Positions 49,246 to 58,206 of a DNA stretch of 64,000 nt are shown here, in pieces. The notes beneath the pieces were generated by a model. That model ran no database searches and was not told the DNA's origin. It saw only the letters and a program-made list of their open reading frames with translations. This DNA comes from Muribaculaceae bacterium (lineage in GTDB: Bacteria; Bacteroidota; Bacteroidia; Bacteroidales; Muribaculaceae). The stretch lies in assembly GCA_028689665.1 (NCBI GenBank), contig JAQVCR010000002.1, forward strand, positions 140,570 through 204,569, written 5' to 3'. A program made the translations under genes and the position numbers. Numbering within the stretch: position 1 is the stretch's first letter; every line of letters begins with the position of its first letter.

Positions 49246-50103
49246 ATGAGTTACAATCTTCTTAAAGGGAAAAGAGGTATCGTTTTTGGTGCCTTGAATG
49301 ATATGAGTATCGCATGGAAGGTAGCAGAGAAAGCTGTTGCTGAAGGCGCTCATATTACTCTAACTAATACACCCGTAGCAGTGCGAATGGGTGAAGTTTC
49401 ACAGCTAGGAGAAAAATTAAATGCAGAGATAATCCCTGCAGATGCAACCAATGTTGACGATTTGAAATTGGTTTTTGAACGTTCAATGGAAGTGTTGGGA
49501 GGAAAAATCGATTTTGTTTTACACTCAATCGGTATGTCGCCAAATGTACGTAAAAAACGTTTATACGATGATTTGGATTATGATTTATTAGATAAGACTC
49601 TTGATATTTCGGCAGTTTCATTTCATAAAATGCTTCAAGTAGCTAAGAAATTAGATGCAATAAGCGATAATGGAAGTATTGTTGCATTGTCTTATGTTGC
49701 TGCTCAACGTACATTATTTGGATATAATGATATGGCAGATGCAAAAGCATTGTTAGAATCTATTGCTAGAAGTTTTGGCTATATTTATGGTCGAGAACAC
49801 GGCGTGCGCATTAATACTATATCACAATCACCAACATTGACAACAGCCGGTAGTGGGGTTAAGGGAATGGAGTCGCTTATGGACTTTGCTAATCGTATGT
49901 CGCCACTAGGAAACGCCACAGCCGACGAGTGTGCTGATTATTGTATGGTAATGTTTAGCGACTTGACAAAGAAAGTAACAATGCAGAATCTATTCCATGA
50001 TGGAGGATTCTCGAGTATGGGTATGAGCCTTCGTGCGATGGACCAATACGAAAAGAGCTTCGACGAATATAGGAATGAGGACGGAACAATTCAATACGGT
50101 TAA
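49246..50103 (+). CDS. fabI: Enoyl-[acyl-carrier-protein] reductase (NADH), start chosen at internal Met MSYNLLKGKRG
   Basis: LLKGKRGIVFGALNDMSIAWKVAEKAVAEGAHITLT, FVLHSIGMSPN, LSYVAAQRTLFGYNDMADAKALLES, RINTISQSPTLTTAGSGVKG. Confidence 0.92.
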   Translation: MSYNLLKGKRGIVFGALNDMSIAWKVAEKAVAEGAHITLTNTPVAVRMGEVSQLGEKLNAEIIPADATNVDDLKLVFERSMEVLGGKIDFVLHSIGMSPNVRKKRLYDDLDYDLLDKTLDISAVSFHKMLQVAKKLDAISDNGSIVALSYVAAQRTLFGYNDMADAKALLESIARSFGYIYGREHGVRINTISQSPTLTTAGSGVKGMESLMDFANRMSPLGNATADECADYCMVMFSDLTKKVTMQNLFHDGGFSSMGMSLRAMDQYEKSFDEYRNEDGTIQYG

Positions 50104-50124
50104 TCTTTGTATAGTTATAATAGA

Positions 50125-50166
50125 AATCGAGGTGAATACAGCAATGTACTCACCTCGATTTTTTTA
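50125..50166. terminator. Intrinsic terminator between fabI (+) and clpB (-)
   Basis: AATCGAGGTGA...TCACCTCGATT perfect stem with T tract. Confidence 0.85.
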
Positions 50167-50182
50167 GTATATAAATTATTTT

Positions 50183-52774
50183 CTAATTACTGAAGAATAA
50201 TTTTCCATCTTTTGCATCAATAACAATAGGGACATCGCGATTAACTCGCTGAGCCAGAATGTCTTTTGATAATTCATTAAGAACAAGTCGATGAATGGCA
50301 CGTTTCACCGGTCTTGCACCGAACTCGGGGTCGTAACCTTCTTTGCCTAACAGCTCAAGAGCAGCCTGTGTTACATTAAGAGTAATACCATTAGCTTCGA
50401 GAGTTTTCTTGATAGAATTAATCTGCAGAGCTACTATCTCTTGTATTTCGGCTTCGTTAAGAGGCGTGAACATAATAATCTCATCTATACGATTCAGAAA
50501 CTCGGGTCGAATGTTTTGTTTCAACAATTCCAGTACATCTTTCTTTGTCGACTCGATAATTTCATTACGATTATATTCGGTCATTTTCTCCATTCTCTCT
50601 CTTATAAGGCTTGAGCCCATATTAGAGGTCATTATGATAATAGTGTTCTTGAAGTTTACAAGTCTGCCTTTATTATCTGTCAATCTGCCGTCATCAAGGA
50701 CTTGCAAAAGCACGTTGAATACATCAGGATTAGCCTTTTCAATTTCATCAAAAAGTACTACCGAATATGGTTTACGCCTTACAGCTTCGGTAAGCTGTCC
50801 GCCTTCTTCATAACCCACATATCCCGGAGGCGAACCAATAAGTCGGGTAACCGAGAATTTTTCTTGATATTCGCTCATATCGATACGAGTCATCATATTT
50901 TCATCGTCAAACAGATATTCTGCAAGAGCTTTTGCAAGTTCTGTTTTACCGACACCCGTTGTGCCAAGGAAAATGAACGAACCGATAGGACGGCGAGGGT
51001 CGTTAAGCCCTGCACGGCTACGTCTTACCGCATCGGCAATAGCTCTAATAGCGTCTTCTTGTCCTACAACGCGATGATGCAATTCTTCTTCAAGGTGCAA
51101 GAGTTTATCCTTCTCACTTTGTACCATTTTCATTACCGGTATACCAGTCCAGCGAGATACAATATCGGCAATATCTTCGGCATCGACTTCTTCTTTTATC
51201 ATAGCTTTGTCGCCTTGCATAATTTTCAGCTGTTCTTGGATATTCTTGTTGTCATCTTCTTTCTTTTTGATGCTTGAATATCTTATTTCGGCTACTTTTG
51301 CATAGTCGCCCTCGCGCTCGGCACGCTCAGCTTCAAAGTTTAGATGCTCTATGTCGATCTTATTCTGTTGAATTTTGTTGATAAGCTCTTTTTCGGCTTG
51401 CCATTTAGCTTTATATTGTTTCTCTTCTTCACGCAAGTCGGCTAGCTCTTTATCAATAAGTTTGATTTTGTCTTTGTCGCCTTCGCGTTTAATTGCTTCG
51501 CGTTCAATTTCAAGCTGAGCAATTTTTCGAGTAATTTCGTCGAGAGCCTGAGGCACCGAGTCGATCTCAAGACGTAATTTTGCAGCAGCCTCGTCAATCA
51601 AGTCGATAGCTTTATCGGGCAGAAAACGGTCGGTGATGTATCTTTCGGACAATTGTACAGCCGAAATGATAGCTTCGTCACGAATCCTTACTTTGTGGTG
51701 ATTTTCGTATCTCTCTTTAAGCCCACGAAGTATTGCGATTGCGCTCATCTCGTCGGGTTCATCGACCATTACTTTTTGGAAACGTCGTTCGAGAGCTTTA
51801 TCTTTTTCAAAATATTTCTGGTATTCGTCGAGAGTAGTTGCTCCTATACTTCTTAATTCGCCACGAGCAAGGGCAGGTTTAAGAATGTTAGCGGCGTCCA
51901 TAGCGCCTTCGCCTTTACCCGCACCCACCAGAGTGTGAATCTCGTCGATGAAAAGGATAATCTCGCCATCAGATTGAATAACTTCGTTGACAACTGCTTT
52001 AAGTCGTTCTTCAAATTCTCCTTTATATTTAGCTCCGGCAACAAGCGCACCCATATCGAGCGAGAATACTTGTTTGCTCTTTAGATTTTCGGGGACATCG
52101 CCACGCTCGATACGTTGAGCCAGCCCTTCAGCAATAGCGGTCTTTCCGGTACCGGGCTCGCCGATAAGCATAGGGTTGTTCTTCGTACGTCGGCTCAATA
52201 TTTGAAGTACACGTCTTATTTCATCGTCTCTACCAATTACCGGGTCTAGTTTACCTTCGCGAGCTCTCTCGTTAAGGTTTATAGAATATTTGCTTAGTGC
52301 ATTGTAAGAGTCTTCGGCACTCTGGTCGGTTGCTTTCTTACCTTTTCGAAGCTCGGCGACAGCTGCAGATAATTCCTTCTCGGCAACACCGGCATCTTTA
52401 AGAATGGTTGACGCATTGCTTTTTATTAAGAAAAGTCCGGCAAGCATAGCTTCAATTGTTACATATTCATCGCCAATATTTTTTGAGTAGTCGATGGCTT
52501 TCTGAAGTGCATCGTTAGACTCGCGACTTAGATACGGCTCGCCACCACCGCTGACTTTTGGCAATGAATTAATGCTCTGTTCAATTTCAGAGTTTATCAT
52601 AGCTGTGTTTGCTCCGAGTTTTTGGAAGATGAATTTAACTACCGATTCGCCTTCATCAATTACTGCTTTTAGCAAATGCACCGGCTCGATTGCTTGGTTG
52701 TTATTCGTTCGGCATATTTCAACCGCTTTCTGAATAACTTCTTGTGATTTGATTGTAAAGTTGTTGAAATTCAT
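50183..52774 (-). CDS. clpB: ATP-dependent chaperone ClpB
   Basis: Two Walker A motifs ([28 protein letters not shown]), coiled-coil middle domain, Clp N-terminal repeats, 863 aa. Confidence 0.97.
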   Translation of the reverse strand: MNFNNFTIKSQEVIQKAVEICRTNNNQAIEPVHLLKAVIDEGESVVKFIFQKLGANTAMINSEIEQSINSLPKVSGGGEPYLSRESNDALQKAIDYSKNIGDEYVTIEAMLAGLFLIKSNASTILKDAGVAEKELSAAVAELRKGKKATDQSAEDSYNALSKYSINLNERAREGKLDPVIGRDDEIRRVLQILSRRTKNNPMLIGEPGTGKTAIAEGLAQRIERGDVPENLKSKQVFSLDMGALVAGAKYKGEFEERLKAVVNEVIQSDGEIILFIDEIHTLVGAGKGEGAMDAANILKPALARGELRSIGATTLDEYQKYFEKDKALERRFQKVMVDEPDEMSAIAILRGLKERYENHHKVRIRDEAIISAVQLSERYITDRFLPDKAIDLIDEAAAKLRLEIDSVPQALDEITRKIAQLEIEREAIKREGDKDKIKLIDKELADLREEEKQYKAKWQAEKELINKIQQNKIDIEHLNFEAERAEREGDYAKVAEIRYSSIKKKEDDNKNIQEQLKIMQGDKAMIKEEVDAEDIADIVSRWTGIPVMKMVQSEKDKLLHLEEELHHRVVGQEDAIRAIADAVRRSRAGLNDPRRPIGSFIFLGTTGVGKTELAKALAEYLFDDENMMTRIDMSEYQEKFSVTRLIGSPPGYVGYEEGGQLTEAVRRKPYSVVLFDEIEKANPDVFNVLLQVLDDGRLTDNKGRLVNFKNTIIIMTSNMGSSLIRERMEKMTEYNRNEIIESTKKDVLELLKQNIRPEFLNRIDEIIMFTPLNEAEIQEIVALQINSIKKTLEANGITLNVTQAALELLGKEGYDPEFGARPVKRAIHRLVLNELSKDILAQRVNRDVPIVIDAKDGKLFFSN

Positions 52775-53082
52775 ATAAGTAATTTATTTAATTCTTTTTT
52801 GTTTTTAGTCTGTAATCTCTAAACAAACTATTGTATTAAATGTTGCTGACATTCGTGTAATATAGATGCAATATCTATGCCAAAGAAGATAATGTGCCTC
52901 ATGGAGTGTTATATTAGGATATGACAAAATTGCTCTATTCAGTGCCTTTTTGGCAATATTATTTACACTCTTTCGATAAGCGTATTTGCGCATTTAGGTG
53001 TATGGTAATTTCACATTGTGTCCTGCTACGACTTCCATTTTTAATTATTATCTTTGCACTCTATTATGTAAAATAATTAAAG

Positions 53083-54213
53083 ATGGATTTTGAATTAATT
53101 TCTAACGATATAAACAGCTCGGCTCGTGCCGGACTAATAACTACCGATCATGGACAGATTGAAACGCCAATTTTTATGCCGGTCGGTACGGTCGGTTCTG
53201 TAAAGGCAGTGCATGCGCATGAATTGAAAGAGGATATTAAGGCGCAGATTATTCTTGGTAACACTTATCATCTCTATTTACGTCCCGGCACACAGATTCT
53301 AGAGCAGGCAGGCGGGTTGCATAAGTTTAACAGCTGGAATGGACCTATCTTGACCGACAGCGGTGGATTTCAGGTGTTTTCACTTTCGGCTAATCGAAAG
53401 TTGAAGGAGGAGGGCGCATATTTCCGCTCGCATATCGATGGCAGCAAGCATCTATTCACGCCCGAAGGAGTTGTAGACATTCAGCGTTCTATTGGAGCCG
53501 ATATAATGATGGCTCTCGATGAGTGTCCACCCGGACAGTCGGAATACGATTATGCAAAGAAGTCGCTAGGGCTAACTCAGCGTTGGCTTAAACGAGGCTG
53601 GGATCGTTTTAATGCTACCGAAGGAAAGTATGGTTATCGTCAGACGTTTTTCCCAATTGTTCAAGGTTGTGTGTATCCCGATTTGCGACGAGAGTCGGCT
53701 AAGTTTGTAGCCGATCTTGGTGCCGATGGCAATGCTATCGGAGGGCTTGCAGTGGGCGAGCCTACAGAGAAAATGTATGAGATGATAGAACTTGTGAATG
53801 AGATACTACCGACGTCAAAGCCTCGCTATCTTATGGGTGTAGGCACACCGGCTAATATTCTCGAAGCCATTGAGCGAGGAGTAGACATGATGGATTGTGT
53901 GATGCCTACACGCAATGGCCGTAACGGAATGCTCTTCACGCAGCATGGAATAATGAATATGCGCAACAAGAAGTGGGCCGACGATTTTTCGCCTATTCAA
54001 GAAGATGGAGCATCGTATGTCGATGTTCAATATTCTAAGGCTTATCTTCGCCATTTGTTTATAAGTCAAGAATTGTTAGCGATGCAGATTGCCTCGATTC
54101 ATAATCTGGCATTTTATTTATGGCTGGTGAAAGAAGCTAGAAAGCATATTCTAGCCGGCGACTTTAAGCAATGGAAAGATGAAATGGTGATTAATGTTAC
54201 TCGACGTCTATAA
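53083..54213 (+). CDS. tgt: Queuine tRNA-ribosyltransferase
   Basis: GQIETPIFMPVGTVGSVKAVHAHEL, LTDSGGFQVFSLSANRKLKEEG, ALDECPPGQ, QGCVYPDLRRESAK, CVMPTRNGRNG. Confidence 0.97.
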   Translation: MDFELISNDINSSARAGLITTDHGQIETPIFMPVGTVGSVKAVHAHELKEDIKAQIILGNTYHLYLRPGTQILEQAGGLHKFNSWNGPILTDSGGFQVFSLSANRKLKEEGAYFRSHIDGSKHLFTPEGVVDIQRSIGADIMMALDECPPGQSEYDYAKKSLGLTQRWLKRGWDRFNATEGKYGYRQTFFPIVQGCVYPDLRRESAKFVADLGADGNAIGGLAVGEPTEKMYEMIELVNEILPTSKPRYLMGVGTPANILEAIERGVDMMDCVMPTRNGRNGMLFTQHGIMNMRNKKWADDFSPIQEDGASYVDVQYSKAYLRHLFISQELLAMQIASIHNLAFYLWLVKEARKHILAGDFKQWKDEMVINVTRRL

Positions 54214-54227
54214 AATTAAAATATACG

Positions 54228-55373
54228 ATGAAATTAAAATTTCCAAATTGGTCATCATTTCTCAAATTTTATAAGAATAAAAATTATAAGTTCCGCATCG
54301 AGGGGATTAAGACTCTCGATTGGTATATTATTCGTAAGTTTCTAGGGTCATACGTCTTTTCGATAGTGTTGCTGCTTACGATTGTTGTTGTGTTTGATAT
54401 TAATGAAAAACTAGATTCGATGCTTAAAGCACCGTTGAAAGATACTGTTTTCGACTATTTTGTAAATTTTTTGCCGTATTTTGCTAATCAATTCAGCCCT
54501 CTGTTTACGTTTATAGCAGTGATTTTCTTTACTTCAAAGATGGCTGATAATTCGGAGATAATAGCCATCCTTTCGAGCGGTGTGAGCTTTAAACGCCTGA
54601 TGCTGCCATATATGTTTGCTGCCACAGTGATTGCCGCCATGACCTTTTCGCTTAGTGCTTATATAATTCCGCCGGCAAATGTGAAACGCATTGCATATAC
54701 TAATAAATATGTAAAAAATAAAAAGGTAGACTATGGCTCGAATATTCAGCTCCAAGTTACGCCCGGAGTGATTGCGTATATGTCGAGATATGATAATTAT
54801 TCAAAGACAGGCTATCGCTTTTCGCTTGAGAAATTTGATAAAAAGGTGCTTAAATCCAGGCTTACGGCTCAATCAATAAAATACGACACTCTATATCGCT
54901 GGACTGTTCGCGATTATGTGATTCGTGATTTTAAGGGTCTTAAAGAGGAAATTAAGCAAGGCTCGCAGTTGGATACGATTATATCTATCGAGCCAAAAGA
55001 TTTTTTGATTGCCGTTAACGACCAAGAGATGCTCACTACTCCGGAGTTGCGCAGATATATCAACAAGCAGAAGGAGCGTGGTGTGGCAAATATAAAGAAC
55101 TTTGAGATAGAACTCGAACGCCGCTATGCCATGACGGCTGCCGCATATATATTGACTCTTATCGGGATGTCGCTATCATCGCGCAAGGTGAGAGGCGGAA
55201 TGGGTGTGAACATAGGCATTGGTATTGTGCTAAGTTTCTCTTACATTTTATTCTCCACTGTTACGGCATCGTTTGCCGTGTCGGGCTTAACATCTCCGAT
55301 GATAGCAATGTGGATTCCTAATGCTATTTATATCATTATTGCTGTATATCTATATCGCAAAGCCGCTGTATAA
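54228..55373 (+). CDS. LptF/LptG (YjgP/YjgQ) family LPS export permease
   Basis: LDWYIIRKFLGSYVFSIVLLLTIVVVFDINEKLD; 6-TM pattern with central beta-rich region; directly follows tgt. Confidence 0.88.
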   Translation: MKLKFPNWSSFLKFYKNKNYKFRIEGIKTLDWYIIRKFLGSYVFSIVLLLTIVVVFDINEKLDSMLKAPLKDTVFDYFVNFLPYFANQFSPLFTFIAVIFFTSKMADNSEIIAILSSGVSFKRLMLPYMFAATVIAAMTFSLSAYIIPPANVKRIAYTNKYVKNKKVDYGSNIQLQVTPGVIAYMSRYDNYSKTGYRFSLEKFDKKVLKSRLTAQSIKYDTLYRWTVRDYVIRDFKGLKEEIKQGSQLDTIISIEPKDFLIAVNDQEMLTTPELRRYINKQKERGVANIKNFEIELERRYAMTAAAYILTLIGMSLSSRKVRGGMGVNIGIGIVLSFSYILFSTVTASFAVSGLTSPMIAMWIPNAIYIIIAVYLYRKAAV

Positions 55374-55411
55374 TAATGTTATGATTCAAATGCTATTTTC
55401 GCCACATATTA

Positions 55412-56601
55412 ATGATTACACTCTCTGTCGCTCTTTTGGGTTGCCATAACGGGCAGATAGAGATGCGTCTTAACGATGCCGACAGCTGTATGGCTAAGTA
55501 CCCCGATTCGGCACTGTCAATACTATAAACTATTGGGATTGATTCTATATATAATAGCGAGCAGAAAGCCCGTTACGCATTATTGCTCACGCAAGCTCAA
55601 TATAAATGTTATTATCCATTCGCCAGCGATTCGATTATCAATATCGCCCACGACTATTACACATCGGGAGATATGCATATTCAGGCAATGATATATAAGT
55701 GAGATGTAGAGCAAGAGCTTGGTAATTCATTAGAGGCAATAGAACTGTATAAAAAAGCCGAATCTGAGATGCCTGTCGATGATTACGAGAGCCTTGGTTA
55801 TGTGAATATGAGATTAGGAAATATATTTAGAAATTCATATATCGAGAATAATGAGCCAATAGAGAGATACAGAAAAGCATTTAATTATTACTCATTATCA
55901 GGAAATAAGAAATACCAACAAACATGTCTAGGTGTAATTGGTGCATTATATAGAAATTTGCATCGCGACAGCGCATATATATATAAATATGGCTATTGAG
56001 ATAAATAAACAAATGAATGATTCGGCAAGTTATTATACTAATCTTAATCTTATAGCAAAGACTTATGATCTCGATTCTATGGCGACAAAAGCCAAAGATA
56101 TATGCATAATGATTTTCTTACTCGACTTGAACAAGCTAAGAATAAAATTGAATCAAATATTGAGGTTGATGGTCTTGATTATAATTTAGTTAAGAGGTTG
56201 AATCAAGCTATCTCGAGACAAGTGTGTCTTATTAAGAATCTTATCGACAGGAGTATGACAGCTCCGGAAAATGAAAAATTCTTAAAGGATTTTAGAATAC
56301 AGATTTCTACTGCCAGACTGAGCGAAAGTGTGTGGAGCGATTTGCGTTTTTATGTCGATGCCACTAATAATAATATCATCAAAAAATTAGCCGAGGAAAA
56401 TCCGGAGTTGACTCCTTTAGAATTAAATTTTTAGTCCTTATGTGCTGTGATTTCTCGATGGGTGAGATTATGCTGTGTATGGGCTACACCAATATGCGTT
56501 CGGCTATGAATCGTCGACAATATATTGTAAAAAAATTGGGTATTACAACTTCACTTGAGGAATACCTAAATAATTATATGAAAAACAAGACTCTATTGTA
56601 A
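55412..56601 (+). pseudogene. Decayed TPR-containing lipoprotein/regulator with C-terminal HTH-like region
   Basis: From ATG 55412 (MITLSVALLGCHNGQIEMRLNDADSCMAKYPDSALSIL) the frame meets TAA at 55526-55528 and TGA at 55700-55702. It continues across frame changes (ORFs 55769-55999, 55938-56189, 56102-56434) and resumes as LMCCDFSMGEIMLCMGYTNMRSAMNRRQYIVKKLGITTSLEEYL to a stop at 56601. Confidence 0.85.
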
Positions 56602-56740
56602 CTTAATTGCCATCATTAATGCTCGAATGACGCATTGTGAACTTTTTGTTTTGTAACACGCTTATATATAGTGCGTTGCGAAATGAACTATGAGCTTCTA
56701 TGTAGACACTTTATTCAACTATATTTTATAACTTTGCTTC

Positions 56741-58071
56741 GTGTTATTTAAAGTAATTATATATCATGAAAAAAACAGTGTAGCAGGATTCATATCTTCT
56801 CATAAATTGTTTGGGAAATTTTGTTATGGGGATTTGCGAAATAGTGCTATTGTTAACTATAATGGAGATATTTATAAATGCACTGCAGTCGATTTTGCAA
56901 AAGAGCAACGAGATGGTTATCTTTCTGAAAAAGCCAAAATTGATCGTTCGGCGTCGGCAATAGATTTGCTTTCAAATCTACAAGGTTCAATGCCCGGATT
57001 AAAAGTTAATACAGCATTACAATCGTATACGATCGAAGGACAACAGCCGGTAATGATGATAAATGGCAAACGTGTGTCCTCTGATAGAATCAAGTCGTTG
57101 AACAATAATAATATTCTTAGAATTGAATATCAAAATACACCCGATATAAGGTATTCCTCTGAAGCTTCGGCAGGTGTAATTAATTTTATTGTCAAGCCGG
57201 ATTTGCAAGGTGGAAGTGTCTTTCTGAATATTAATGCTCCTTTAAATTCTACTACCATAAATACAAACTTTCGTGCCACATGGAATTATAAAAAATCGGA
57301 GTGGAGTATAGGAAATTACTTTGCCACATCGAATATGTATAAATCGCATTATGATATTTCTGAACAATATATTTCGCCAAACAAAACCATAACGCAAACG
57401 GGTGAAGGCAATAATGGAAATTATAATGGGTGGAGCAACCCTGTAAATTTAGGATACACATATATGTACGACCCCAATATTCCCTCATTTACACAACAAA
57501 CAAGCATTGCAAGATTTAATAATAGTTTGTCGGGGACTATTGGAAATATGAGTGTTGATCCATCAGTCTGGATGCGAAATAGGGTATATGTGCGATATAA
57601 ACATAAGAGATTTGTGTCTACATTATGGGCAAGCTATTCACGAACCAATAAGCCAATATATCGTCAGTATTATTATATTGACGATAAGAATAGTCCTTAC
57701 TACGATAAGTTTGTCGGTATAACTTCTAATGGAACACACACCTCTCAAATCAATGTTCAATGCGATGTGGGCTTAAACGAGTTATGGGATTTCTGTTCTC
57801 TGTATGCAACGTTTGGCTGGGATAACTATTATTATCCCAATTTTGGTCTTGAAGACAAATTCAACCATTTTTATGCATCGATAAATGGAAATGTTTGGTG
57901 GAAACGCTGGAGCTTTAATTTTAATTTGTGTTTATCTCCTAGATGGATTCAAGATGTAAATACTCTAAATAGGTCTGCAAGAGATAATTCATTTATCGCA
58001 GTAACTTTGGTAAGTCGCTAAAAAAACAAAGAGGAACACTTAAAGCAGATGCTCTTGATAGAAGTTATTAG
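56741..58071 (+). pseudogene. Chimeric remnant: radical-SAM/SPASM C-terminal fragment joined to a doubly deleted outer-membrane beta-barrel gene
   Basis: Residues ~27-66 (FCYGDLRNSAIVNYNGDIYKCTAVDFAKEQRDGYLSEKAKI) resemble a SPASM region. From residue ~67 the ORF aligns with the intact paralog at 58207-60585, but segments are missing and the C-terminal tail (FGKSLKKQRGTLKADALDRSY*) is out of frame, ending at 58071. Confidence 0.78.
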
Positions 58072-58206
58072 CTATTACATATAGATAATGTCAATTAAAT
58101 GGAGTGATGTATTATAAAACAAAAAAAACTAAATTAGGTATAACGCAAGCGCTTCCCCGGATTTTTAATGTACTTTTGACAAAAACCATTAAAAACTAAT
58201 TGAAAA

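Noticed and set aside
50343-51277. Two sizeable plus-strand ORFs (156 and 191 aa) opposite clpB
   Set aside because: They lie wholly antisense to a well-supported clpB reading frame and have no recognisable domain; artefact of clpB codon composition.
52805-52993. 62-aa minus-strand ORF between clpB and tgt
   Set aside because: No similarity recognised and no clear start signals; could be chance.
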